Shown here one piece after another: positions 6,535 to 12,927 of a stretch of DNA of 44,631 bases (position 1 is its first letter; every line of letters starts with the position of its first letter). The notes beneath the pieces were generated by a model. It saw nothing but the letters and a program-made list of their open reading frames with translations, did no database searches and was not told where the DNA came from. The stretch is from assembly GCA_026999335.1 (NCBI GenBank), contig JALTPW010000949.1, forward strand, positions 1 through 44,631, in the 5' to 3' direction. This stretch comes from Chromatiales bacterium (GTDB lineage Bacteria; Pseudomonadota; Gammaproteobacteria; SZUA-152). The translations under genes were made by a program, and so were the position numbers.

Positions 6535-6829
6535 TTTCACCCTCCCCAGCTTCCATTTTCTTCTCACCACGAAAATCTACAAGATCTTCTTTTGGGATAT
6601 AGAATGCGGTATTATGGCATAATGTTAACTGCACGCGCGGTACCAGTGTAGAATCTGTGTCATTATCAATAATCTCCTCAGAGAAGAACACAGGCTCGCC
6701 AAAATGCGGACACCAGTCCCCGCATGAAGTCGTCATCCCTATCGCAAATGAGAATGGGCATGTCTGCTGGCGGTAAATACCGGCTCTCTCTATGTGAAGC
6801 CTGCCGTCTTCGTCAATTAGTACCTTCAT
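6515..6829 (-). CDS. IDEDG-family Cys-rich protein, copy A
   Basis: 104 residues from the ATG at 6829 (GAGGAAAAGAAG upstream). MKVLIDEDGRLHIERAG and SCGDWCPHFGEP align with copy B. A longer insert and a different C-terminal half (VQLTLCHNTAFYIPKEDLVDF) set it apart. Likely a metal-binding small early protein; function unknown. Confidence 0.6.
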   Translation of the reverse strand: MKVLIDEDGRLHIERAGIYRQQTCPFSFAIGMTTSCGDWCPHFGEPVFFSEEIIDNDTDSTLVPRVQLTLCHNTAFYIPKEDLVDFRGEKKMEAGEGENENQDR

Positions 6830-7109
6830 CTTCTTTTCCTCGCTCGTCGGTGAAGTCGTTATCTCTATCTGGGCCGACGCTGTACTTACCATCTTGTGAT
6901 AGCTTGAGGTCCGGTATCGAGCAAACGTCGCCGGCCATCGTGTGCCACAGTAGGTGCTGGCGAATCTCGAAGGCCATAACTGACGCTGTTCGCCAGTTTG
7001 GTTTTCCATTGATAAGCATTTCATCCTTTGCCCGTTCATCACACCAGGCTTCCAGTTTCTCGATGCGATCAAGCAGTTCGTTTGCTAGCTTGGGACTTAT
7101 CTCTTTCAT
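6813..7109 (-). CDS. Hypothetical helical protein
   Basis: 98 residues: N-terminal amphipathic helices (KLANELLDRIEKLEAWCDERAKDEM) consistent with a short coiled coil, and a charged tail DFTDERGKEDEGTN shared with the protein at 6301-6534. Its start overlaps the pentapeptide gene's stop by 4 bases. Confidence 0.6.
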   Translation of the reverse strand: MKEISPKLANELLDRIEKLEAWCDERAKDEMLINGKPNWRTASVMAFEIRQHLLWHTMAGDVCSIPDLKLSQDGKYSVGPDRDNDFTDERGKEDEGTN

Positions 7110-7687
7110 GCAGCATTTACCTCAATTATCTGCTCAATAATCGGACGCCATGTGCGCGACCACTCCAGTGCATCATCATCCATTGACGCGATGCGATCAT
7201 CATCGAAGCCCCGCCATTCTTCGATGCTGTGCTGTTCATAACCTATTGCCATTACATCCTTGGTTAAGACAATCGGCCAGGGGTCGGTCTGTATGGTCTT
7301 AATTTCTTTTCTATTGCCGATGACGTGGTGTAACTTAGCATCTCGTAGATCAGCATCGCGCAGACTGGCAAAGCCCAGATTAGCGTAGCGCAGATCGGCG
7401 CAGCTCAGATTGGCATCGCGCAGATCGGTGAAGCGCAGATCGGCAGAGTACAGTTCGACGTAGCTCAGATTGGCAGAGTACAGATCGACGTAGCGTAGAT
7501 CTGCATCGCGCAGATTGGCGTAGTTCAGATTGGCAGAGTGCAGATCGGCGTAGCGCAGATCGGTGAAGCGCAGATTGGCTCTTTCCGGTTTCGCGCCATA
7601 ATGGGCATGATGCGGTAACCCTCGCTCTGCCAGCCACGCTTGATGAGGTGTGTACCAGTCAAATTTATATAAGTGTGCCAATTTCAT
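7106..7687 (-). CDS. Pentapeptide-repeat protein
   Basis: 193 residues. After a 35-residue N-terminal region come about 17 uninterrupted A(D/N)LxX units (RANLR FTDLR YADLH ... DADLR DAKLH, residues about 36-120), which fold as a right-handed beta helix. The C-terminal 70 residues form a separate acidic region with Trp (EEWRGFDDD, WSRTWRP). Known relatives include Qnr/MfpA, DNA mimics that bind gyrase, but many have no known target. The start overlaps the upstream TAA (TAATG). The second copy at the right end is cut inside the repeats. Confidence 0.85.
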   Translation of the reverse strand: MKLAHLYKFDWYTPHQAWLAERGLPHHAHYGAKPERANLRFTDLRYADLHSANLNYANLRDADLRYVDLYSANLSYVELYSADLRFTDLRDANLSCADLRYANLGFASLRDADLRDAKLHHVIGNRKEIKTIQTDPWPIVLTKDVMAIGYEQHSIEEWRGFDDDRIASMDDDALEWSRTWRPIIEQIIEVNAA

Positions 7688-7887
7688 TATTTATCACCTG
7701 TGTCTTCTAATCCGTGCCAGTAGAGAACGTCATAATCCTCATCCCACATCTCACTTAAAGCGTCTTTTACTAGGGCACCCTTTTGCTCATCGCTCTGTAG
7801 CTTCTGGTGTTTCGCTCGATGATGATCCATCTGGGCGCGATGGGTGGCGAAAATCTTTCCGCACGTCCTGCATTTAACGCCAGTCAT
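7687..7887 (-). CDS. C2H2 zinc-finger protein
   Basis: 66 residues. Residues 6-27 fit C-x2-C-x12-H-x4-H exactly (C6, C9, H22, H27) with the classic Phe between (KIF). Single C2H2 fingers occur in phage and Ros/MucR-like bacterial proteins that bind DNA. The C-terminal half is acidic (MWDEDYDVLYW). Coupled to the pentapeptide gene by a TAATG overlap. Confidence 0.7.
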   Translation of the reverse strand: MTGVKCRTCGKIFATHRAQMDHHRAKHQKLQSDEQKGALVKDALSEMWDEDYDVLYWHGLEDTGDK

Positions 7888-7918
7888 AATTAAAACTTTC
7901 TTTTAGCCTTTTCGTTAA

Positions 7919-8023
7919 TTAAGTAGAGGCGGCCTGTTGACTTGCATACCTGTACACGGACCCTAAGGCATGAGCATACCCGTCGTCTATCTGCTGCTTA
8001 AAGCCAGGCCAACAGACCACCAT
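7919..8023 (-). CDS. Possible 34-residue peptide after the tRNA
   Basis: MVVCWPGFKQQIDDGYAHAL and on to QQAAST. It begins 8 bases beyond the tRNA discriminator base and has no visible ribosome site. The frame also runs backward through the tRNA, so it may be chance. The rest of 7888-8027 shows nothing else. Confidence 0.25.
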   Translation of the reverse strand: MVVCWPGFKQQIDDGYAHALGSVYRYASQQAAST

Positions 8024-8027
8024 AAAC

Positions 8028-8104
8028 TGGTGCGGGTAGCAGGATTCGAACCTGCGACCACTCGCTCCCAAAGCGAGTGCTCTACCAGACTGAGCTATAC
8101 CCAC
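8028..8104 (-). tRNA. tRNA-Pro, anticodon UGG
   Basis: Full cloverleaf on the minus strand: acceptor GTGGGTA/TACCCGC (one G-U pair), D arm GCTC...GAGC, anticodon stem CTCGC/GCGAG around TTTGGGA (anticodon TGG, with the G37 expected for tRNA-Pro), T arm GCAGG TTCGAAT CCTGC. Discriminator A is followed by an encoded CCA at 8028-8030. The body is 74 bases. It lies within the leftward early operon. G1-C72 differs from the C1-G72 usual in bacterial tRNA-Pro. It probably supplies the wobble-reading Pro tRNA during infection. Confidence 0.95.
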
Positions 8105-8138
8105 GTGGTGCAGCTCCTGTGCCGGGCGGAGTGGTCAT

Positions 8139-8297
8139 TCACATTTCGGCACAGACTTTAGGCGGCTGCTCACCTTTACGGGCAGGGCCGGGCGCTAATC
8201 CGGCTAACGGTTTGCCAACAGGCCCACTTTCCTCCACCGTAAGGACTTCCGCACGTCTTGTCGCGGCCGCTGCGTTGCTTACGCGTTAGCTGTCCAT
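8139..8297 (-). pseudogene. Broken copy of an LTVEES-family small gene
   Basis: Begins ATG GAC AGC TAA: a stop at codon 4 (8286-8288), after which the frame stays open for 48 codons (RVSNAAAATRRAEVLTVEES, then GPVGKPLAGLAPGPARKGEQ and on to VCAEM). The segment before and through the start (TTAAGTTTATGGACAG) and the LTVEES end line up without gaps with the intact small gene at 8490-8585. Likely a duplicated gene with a nonsense codon, unless a downstream non-ATG start is used. Confidence 0.4.
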
Positions 8298-8301
8298 AAA
8301 C

Positions 8302-8484
8302 TTAATCTTCGTGGCGTATGGCTCCCCATCGACAATTTCTTACCCATGCGCTACGTCCTCCAAAATTCGGGTGATAAAATTCTTTTTTTATATCTTCGAC
8401 GGTTACATTCTTGCTACAGTTCCCCTCATATTGTTTGTGTGCGTGTCCAAGTACAATTTTTTCGACATTTATTTTCTTTTCCAT
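8302..8484 (-). CDS. Hypothetical protein
   Basis: 60 residues from the ATG at 8484 (AGGGTG 6-7 bases upstream; a GTG at 8493 is an alternative). Lys-rich N-terminus (MEKKINVEKIVLGHAHKQYE) and a C-terminus YHPNFGGRSAWVRNCRWG with His, Cys and Gly-rich turn. No family recognised. Confidence 0.55.
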   Translation of the reverse strand: MEKKINVEKIVLGHAHKQYEGNCSKNVTVEDIKKEFYHPNFGGRSAWVRNCRWGAIRHED

Positions 8485-8489
8485 TTTTT

Positions 8490-8585
8490 TCACCCTAATT
8501 CAATGCCCCCTACACTTTCCTCCACCGTAAGGGCTTCCACTATATTGTGGCCGCTGCGTGTCTGCTTTCCACGCCGCCTGTCCAT
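8490..8585 (-). CDS. 31-residue LTVEES-family peptide
   Basis: Starts 5 bases after the stop of the upstream gene and ends overlapping the next start. MDRRRGKQTRSGHNIVEALT then VEESVGGIELG: very basic N-terminal half, acidic C-terminal half. Its degenerate duplicate lies at 8139-8297. Confidence 0.45.
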   Translation of the reverse strand: MDRRRGKQTRSGHNIVEALTVEESVGGIELG

Positions 8586-8589
8586 AAAC

Positions 8590-8814
8590 TTAATTGGGCA
8601 ATTCTTCGCGGTGTCGCCAGAGGAATTCAATGGCTTTACCTGCCGAATTGTACTCGTCCAGGTTCCAGTATTGCAGCAGGACGCTATCCCCATCTACGCC
8701 GATAGCCACAAGCCCCATAAATAGCCTCGTTAGTTGTTCGCCGAACAAAAGTTCGTCGAGGTTGTCGGCTTGAGTTGTAGCCATTACGAGTCGTTCGAGT
8801 TCTTTTTTGGTCAT
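8590..8814 (-). CDS. Hypothetical helical protein
   Basis: 74 residues, mostly helical, with the central hydrophobic stretch LTRLFMGLVAIGVDG and WNLDEYNSAGKAIEFLWRHRE. No cysteines, no membrane span long enough for certainty. Function unknown. Confidence 0.55.
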   Translation of the reverse strand: MTKKELERLVMATTQADNLDELLFGEQLTRLFMGLVAIGVDGDSVLLQYWNLDEYNSAGKAIEFLWRHREELPN

Positions 8815-8827
8815 ATTACTCCCTCCA

Positions 8828-9421
8828 TTATTTACGCATCGGCATCACGCCGCCGCGGCCGCCTTGGAATCGGAATACATACAATGACCTGGGATCGTTT
8901 TTGTCAGACTGCACAATCTTTGCGCCCAGGTCGTTGAGGATGGCGACGTATTTGTAATTCATATATCCGCCGAGGACGGGGACGCTGCCATAATTTACAT
9001 ATTCCCATCCATTACCCTGACAATCCAAACAATCTACATCGTCGCCACCTTTAACAACGCCATCACCGCAGCAGGTATTACAGTCGTGCAGATGGCCGAG
9101 ATCACATTCAACTTCTCCAGCACCTTTGCAATCTGGGCATCGTCCCATACGCCCTGAGCCGCCGCATTCCTTGCAGTACTCTTTCTCTGGCTCTTCAACA
9201 TCGTCAAGAGTTGTATAGCCTTTGTACGTTGCGTTTATAACATCAACAATTTTGTGAATTTTATCGTAGTCGGGGCCGATGCCGAGATCGCCGTTCCAAT
9301 CCTTCGTCATAATGATAATCGCGCCATCCGACGCGCAAAAGTATCCGTCACACTCGAACGGCTTTTTGAGATAATCCCGCAACTCGCTTTCAGGGGCGCA
9401 GTATTTTGTCAAATCGATCAT
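8828..9421 (-). CDS. Protein with DnaJ-type Cys-rich zinc domain
   Basis: 197 residues from the ATG at 9421 (GGAGGG upstream). The N-terminal 60 residues (IDLTKYCAPESELRDYL...DGYFCASDGAIIIM) look like a small beta-rich domain seen in phage proteins. Residues about 90-145 carry four CxxCxGxG-type units (CKECGGSG, CPDCKGAG, CNTCCGDG, CLDCQGNG), which bind two zincs in DnaJ. There is no J domain, so it is not a co-chaperone by itself. It sits after Exo/Bet and may serve recombination or replication. Confidence 0.75.
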   Translation of the reverse strand: MIDLTKYCAPESELRDYLKKPFECDGYFCASDGAIIIMTKDWNGDLGIGPDYDKIHKIVDVINATYKGYTTLDDVEEPEKEYCKECGGSGRMGRCPDCKGAGEVECDLGHLHDCNTCCGDGVVKGGDDVDCLDCQGNGWEYVNYGSVPVLGGYMNYKYVAILNDLGAKIVQSDKNDPRSLYVFRFQGGRGGVMPMRK

Positions 9422-9422
9422 T

Positions 9423-9572
9423 TCACCCTCCAAACAAATTGACTTTCAGCCATGCCAGCCCGACTCCGATACCCGTTCCGGCAAGCCAGATTGCGATCCC
9501 GATCAACATCAGGGCAACCAGCAAACCGAAAGCAGGCAAGTCGTCGTCCATACCAAATGGCCTGTGGCTCAT
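9423..9572 (-). CDS. 49-residue single-pass membrane protein
   Basis: The ATG overlaps the stop of the exonuclease gene (GCATGAGCC) and its end carries the GGAGGG ribosome site of the next gene. Residues 14-42 are hydrophobic (FGLLVALMLIGIAIWLAGTG), flanked by an acidic MDDD and a short basic tail. Position and overlaps support it strongly despite its size. Confidence 0.65.
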   Translation of the reverse strand: MSHRPFGMDDDLPAFGLLVALMLIGIAIWLAGTGIGVGLAWLKVNLFGG

Positions 9573-10192
9573 GCCGCATCCATAATTTTGATTTGCCTGA
9601 ACACCTCATCACGATCCCGAATCACTGCGGCGAGCTGGATTTTTAGTCCGCGAACGAAATCGGGGTCAGGAAACTGGCGGATCACGAGCATCGGAAGGTG
9701 TGGATGATAGAATAACGAATCACACCATTCACGCTCGCAAATGAATATCTGCCCCTGGGTCTGAGCAATATATTTAGGCAGCGTCTTCTGGTGCTTGGCA
9801 AAGTAAAGCAGCGCCTTGACATGTGCCTTTGTCTCCAGACATTTGATCTCAACCAACCCATCTGCGCCAACAAGACCGTCCGGCGAACAGCCATAACGCT
9901 GGAGATCGTCAGTGACAAATCCGACGGGCTCGACCTCATGATATGCCAGCTCATAAGCCATTATGGCTTCCGCTTCCATCTCAACGCCTCGCTGCGTCGA
10001 GGCGTTTCCGCCGAATGACGATAGTGGCCGCCCGGCGTACTTCTCCGCCGCCAGAAGTTCGGCGTAGTCCTTCATGGACTTCGACGGCTCGCCCGTACTT
10101 GTGACGAGCTTAGAGAACTCGCTTGCGGTTGGCATCCCTGCCCGGAGCGCAAACCACTCATCCGACCGCTGCTCAACGTCGTGGACGATCAC
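9569..10192 (-). CDS. exo: Lambda Exo / YqaJ-type recombination exonuclease
   Basis: 207 residues of the PD-(D/E)XK family. R17 and the TASEF motif (22-26), the RG..ME..A block (69-75), and the core SPDG (D105) with VEIKC (E115, K117) give the metal-binding active site. It degrades the 5' strand of duplex ends, leaving 3' tails for the annealing protein encoded just upstream. Length fits the family (about 200-230). Overlaps the bet gene by 4 bases. Confidence 0.9.
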   Translation of the reverse strand: MIVHDVEQRSDEWFALRAGMPTASEFSKLVTSTGEPSKSMKDYAELLAAEKYAGRPLSSFGGNASTQRGVEMEAEAIMAYELAYHEVEPVGFVTDDLQRYGCSPDGLVGADGLVEIKCLETKAHVKALLYFAKHQKTLPKYIAQTQGQIFICEREWCDSLFYHPHLPMLVIRQFPDPDFVRGLKIQLAAVIRDRDEVFRQIKIMDAA

Positions 10193-11028
10193 TTTTTCGC
10201 CTTCCGCTTGATCGTGGCGTCAATCATCCTTAACACATCGGGCAAGGCGGGCTTTGCGATCTGTTCGATAGAGCTTGCCCCCAATGACTTTTTCAGCCAC
10301 GCGAGGAACTTCGCAAGATCAATATCGTTATCCGTGATCTTTGCGTGAATGGCGAGCGCCTCATCCTCTGTGATGCGCTGTGTATCCGCAATAACCTCGC
10401 TTTGTCCAGTAACATCGATGATCTTGCCTTCCATTTCTTCGGCTGTGGGTGCTGCGCCAACTTCAGGCCATGCTTTCCGTAATGCCTGCGCTTCGGCACA
10501 CTTAGCAAGCTGGCCTCTTGGGCGTTTTCTCCACATACGATTCGGCGCATCGGACTTACTGCTATCAGAAGCGTAATTCTCAAGCCAGTATTCTTGCGCT
10601 GTAAATTCTACAATCCGTCCATCGACCATTTTAGAAGCGACAATCCTGCACCACTCTGGATACACAACGTTGACGCGGTTGCCGTTTTTATCCGTAAAAG
10701 CTCCTGTTTTATCCGGCCCAAACTCTGGGGCGCTGATCCCCGCATATGTCCCAGATCGATCCGCCTGAATGCGGTAAAGACCGATTCCCGGCATAATCAC
10801 ATCTCGCCACTCGCTGCGGCCTGTTTGCGTATTTTTTACGCTCATGGGGACAATATGGACAGGCTTTTGCATAGGATCGAGCTTTGCCGCAGTGCAATAC
10901 TGCATCACCATGCGCACGGAGTCAGCGGCAGCGCCGGGGTATAAACTTGATTGCAAGACGCTGATTATTTCATCATCAGACATCGCGGGTGACTTATCAC
11001 TCTTCTTTTTTTCAGTCAATTCGCTCAT
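10189..11028 (-). CDS. bet: Single-strand annealing protein, Bet/RecT family
   Basis: 279 residues from the ATG at 11028 (AGGGG 7 bases upstream). The MQYCTAAKLDPMQKPVHIVPM and RDVIMPGIGLYRIQA blocks, then NRMWRKRPRGQLAKCAEAQALRKAWPE, are hallmarks of the phage Bet subgroup of RecT-like proteins. It anneals the 3' tails made by Exo. With Exo it forms a two-gene Red-like system; no Gam was recognised. Confidence 0.92.
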   Translation of the reverse strand: MSELTEKKKSDKSPAMSDDEIISVLQSSLYPGAAADSVRMVMQYCTAAKLDPMQKPVHIVPMSVKNTQTGRSEWRDVIMPGIGLYRIQADRSGTYAGISAPEFGPDKTGAFTDKNGNRVNVVYPEWCRIVASKMVDGRIVEFTAQEYWLENYASDSSKSDAPNRMWRKRPRGQLAKCAEAQALRKAWPEVGAAPTAEEMEGKIIDVTGQSEVIADTQRITEDEALAIHAKITDNDIDLAKFLAWLKKSLGASSIEQIAKPALPDVLRMIDATIKRKAKK

Positions 11029-11257
11029 TACCAACCCCTAATATCGTGACTTTTGTCCCAGGCGAAAACCTGTCGTCGTTTTCAACTGGCGCGACGTGTA
11101 AAATTATCTTCGTGTATTTCTTCATTCTGTCAGCCCGGTAGATTGTCGCCGGGACACCAGACTTTTCCTTGTGCCATTTTGCCCGACAACTTGCAGAGCA
11201 AAACCGCTGACTGCTTCTTGTGCGTTCGCACACCGCTCCGCAGTATTCGCATTTCAT
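11012..11257 (-). CDS. Zinc-ribbon protein upstream of bet
   Basis: 81 residues from the ATG at 11257 (ATGA overlap with the upstream stop). MKCEYCG...QRFCSASCRAKWHK makes a treble-clef-like CxxC...CxxxC site common in phage DNA-processing genes. The C-terminus (TIYRADRMKKYTKIILHV) is basic and beta-rich. Likely a nucleic-acid binder of the recombination cluster. Confidence 0.7.
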   Translation of the reverse strand: MKCEYCGAVCERTRSSQRFCSASCRAKWHKEKSGVPATIYRADRMKKYTKIILHVAPVENDDRFSPGTKVTILGVGNERID

Positions 11258-11547
11258 TCGGCGGCATCCCATGCCAGATCCCAGACGTATGTTTTGACCT
11301 GTTCACGGAGGGTTAGTCCGGCGGTGAAGGGATCGGCGTTGACCATCGCCATAAGCTTGTCATCATCCATCTCCGTGATCGCCTCGCTGATCGTAGCCGG
11401 ATCGGTGATTAGGTCTTGGTAGATTGATTCGGCCCGCGCTTGTCTGGCGGCGTCAAGATAGTCTTCATGGTCAAGCATCGCATCAGCATGACGGATGGGG
11501 TCGGCGATATCCGGGCAACAGATATAAGCGGCGTCTTTGAATTTCAT
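11254..11547 (-). CDS. Hypothetical acidic protein
   Basis: 97 residues, acidic and helical, starting MKFKDAAYICCPDIADPIRH, with GAGG 7 bases upstream. Overlaps the next start by ATGA. No family recognised. Confidence 0.6.
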   Translation of the reverse strand: MKFKDAAYICCPDIADPIRHADAMLDHEDYLDAARQARAESIYQDLITDPATISEAITEMDDDKLMAMVNADPFTAGLTLREQVKTYVWDLAWDAAE

Positions 11548-11548
11548 C

Positions 11549-11620
11549 TCAAAACCTCAGATCAACGGTAAGAAGAACAACAAGAGAGGCGATCCAGATA
11601 GCATCGGCCAGATTGATCAT
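11549..11620 (-). CDS. 23-residue membrane peptide
   Basis: MINLADAIWIASLVVLLTVD then LRF. It starts 2 bases after the stop of the beta-barrel gene and its end holds the ribosome site of the next gene. The entire peptide is one hydrophobic helix. Too short to be certain. Confidence 0.35.
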   Translation of the reverse strand: MINLADAIWIASLVVLLTVDLRF

Positions 11621-11622
11621 GG

Positions 11623-12264
11623 TCAAAACTTATAATTAAAGCTGATCGCATAATCCAGCGAACTAAAATTCCTGTCGATGCCCTGCTCCCACCATCCAAC
11701 ACCAGCATCTAACCAGACCTGGCGATCAACACGCAGGTATTCAGATATACGCATCGACCGATAACCAAGAGAAAAGCCAACGCTGAGCCGCCCGGTGATA
11801 GGCTTGTCGATCTCAATCCCAATCGACGCGGCGATAGTGTCATCGACTTCGATCAAATATGAATCGAAGTTAAACGGTGTCCCTTCCATCGAAAAGCCAT
11901 AGCGGGAATTGAAGTAGTAATAGAGACCTTCGTTCCAGTCATGCCGCCCTGATGGATTGGTCGAGACGAAGTAATAACCCGCCTGCGCGAACAGGCGGAC
12001 GTGGGGGGTGAGTTCGTGCGTGATGCCGACGCCAAGCCCGGTCATCTTCAAATCGTAAGCGCCCCAGATCGGGACGATCCGAGTTTGTTCCTGCGAGATA
12101 AACAAATAGCTATCGTCTTTGTGGTAACTGATCTGAACCCCATACCAGGCCGTAGTCTGATAAGCATCATCGTCTGTTAGGCGAGAATGTGAGATCAAAT
12201 CTACCGACACTTCGGCCTGAGCTACAGAAGTCAGAAGAAGTAAAACAAGTGTCATCCATTTCAT
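11623..12264 (-). CDS. Outer-membrane beta-barrel protein with signal peptide
   Basis: 213 residues. MKWMTLVLLLLTSVAQA is a signal peptide with a likely AQA cut after residue 17. The rest is a run of alternating amphipathic strands rich in Tyr/Phe/Gly (WYGVQISYHKDDSYLFIS, RLFAQAGYYFVS, YYYFNSRYGFSME, LSVGFSLGYRSM) and it ends in NYKF, a terminal aromatic typical of BAM-assembled barrels. About 8-10 strands fit OmpX/OmpW-like small barrels. In an early operon it may alter the host surface, for instance blocking the receptor against other phages. That role is inference. Confidence 0.75.
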   Translation of the reverse strand: MKWMTLVLLLLTSVAQAEVSVDLISHSRLTDDDAYQTTAWYGVQISYHKDDSYLFISQEQTRIVPIWGAYDLKMTGLGVGITHELTPHVRLFAQAGYYFVSTNPSGRHDWNEGLYYYFNSRYGFSMEGTPFNFDSYLIEVDDTIAASIGIEIDKPITGRLSVGFSLGYRSMRISEYLRVDRQVWLDAGVGWWEQGIDRNFSSLDYAISFNYKF

Positions 12265-12401
12265 GTTTCTTTCCTCGGGTTGTTGTCCGTCTCTCCAGCA
12301 TGGGTTTCGTGTTCGTCGCGATCATCGCTGCCGATGATGAAAAGCCAGATCACAGCCAGCGCGACAAACCAGAATACAATAGCCACCAGCGCGAGATTCA
12401 C
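12261..12401 (-). CDS. 46-residue single-pass membrane protein
   Basis: Starts at a GTG that overlaps the upstream TGA (GTGA) and ends overlapping the beta-barrel start (ATGA). Hydrophobic residues 2-24 (NLALVAIVFWFVALAVIWLF), then an acidic/polar tail (SDDRDEHETHAGETDNN). Coupling on both sides supports it. Confidence 0.6.
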   Translation of the reverse strand: MNLALVAIVFWFVALAVIWLFIIGSDDRDEHETHAGETDNNPRKET

Positions 12402-12574
12402 AGAGCCTGCCTCTTGAGCAATTCCGGCAAGTCTTCCCTGCGCCGATTCAGTGTGGCCATCGGCCCCTTGCGCCGGGGGATATAGATGAGGTTTGTCCGG
12501 TCGATAGCCCGGCGAGTGATGCGGGCAAAAATGAACAGTGCGTAGAGAAGAACAAAAGCGGCGATGTATTCCAT
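12398..12574 (-). CDS. 58-residue single-pass membrane protein
   Basis: Start at 12574 is set by AAGGAG 6 bases upstream. Residues 2-17 are hydrophobic (EYIAAFVLLYALFIFAR), then a strongly basic cytoplasmic tail (RRAIDRT, PRRKG, NRRRED). One of three membrane genes in a row at the front of the early operon. Confidence 0.6.
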   Translation of the reverse strand: MEYIAAFVLLYALFIFARITRRAIDRTNLIYIPRRKGPMATLNRRREDLPELLKRQAL

Positions 12575-12584
12575 GACGATCTCC

Positions 12585-12770
12585 TTATTGCGGGAAGACG
12601 CACTCACCATCGACCACCCAGCGGCAAGGTTGGCCGCGACGGGGCCTGCGGTCATAAATGACCACCTCATCCTTTTTGGCCTGAGCTAGACGCATGGCCT
12701 TACGCATCGCCTCGGGGCGAGATCGGGCCAGGTCCAACAAGTCGTGGTTGTGCGCGATTAGGTATTTCAT
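12585..12770 (-). CDS. First gene of the leftward early operon
   Basis: 61 residues: MKYLIAHNHDLLDLARSRPEAMRKAMRLAQAKKDE, then VVIYDRRPRRG and a C-terminal pair of cysteines (PCRWVVDGECVFPQ). The predicted transcript start falls at or next to its ATG, so the mRNA may be nearly leaderless. It is not a repressor by sequence. Function unknown. Confidence 0.6.
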   Translation of the reverse strand: MKYLIAHNHDLLDLARSRPEAMRKAMRLAQAKKDEVVIYDRRPRRGQPCRWVVDGECVFPQ

Positions 12771-12927
12771 GTTTCAAGCCTAGCACACTTGCGTAATAAC
12801 GCAACAGTTAAACTAATAAATTTATAAATTGTTGTTTTTTGAAACAAAAATAGTAAAAACCGAGGCGATTTTTGCCCGGAATCGGCGTCTATGGTGCACA
12901 AAATATCAGATGTGCTAATATCACGAG
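12771..12927. promoter_or_regulatory. Divergent early control region with palindromic operator candidate
   Basis: AT-rich gap between leftward and rightward operons. TTGCGTAATAACGCAA at 12789-12804 is a palindrome of 6-base arms around 4 bases. It overlaps a leftward promoter candidate (minus strand TTGCGT at 12799-12804, 16 bases, TAGGCT at 12777-12782). AATTTATAAATT at 12819-12830 is a second perfect palindrome. On the rightward side, an extended -10 (TG-T-GCTAAT, 12911-12919) lies just before the Cro-like ATG, without a good -35. GCACA and TGTGC (12897-12915) form a further inverted repeat. Confidence 0.6.

Larger units (their letters stand above)
2049..7439. repeat. Left copy of the 5.4-kb contig-end direct repeat
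   Basis: This block recurs at 39241-44631 at a constant offset of 37192, same orientation, no indels seen. From 2389 to 7439 all predicted products are identical. From 2049 to 2388 there are about 30 substitutions. Sequence left of 2049 is unrelated to that left of 39241. Best explained by assembly of a circular or circularly permuted 37,192-bp genome, with a variant left end. Confidence 0.9.

Noticed and set aside
7330..7590. Short, regular DNA repeats resembling a CRISPR array or tandem satellite
   Set aside because: The period is 15 bases and follows the A(D/N)LxX codons of the pentapeptide gene; there are no spacers.
7919..8104. Open frame running through the tRNA
   Set aside because: Its first half is the tRNA sequence itself, a known source of false frames; only the downstream 34 codons are kept, with low confidence.
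8028..8104. tRNA as an integration (attB/attP) site
   Set aside because: The gene is complete with CCA, lies inside an operon, and no integrase was found.
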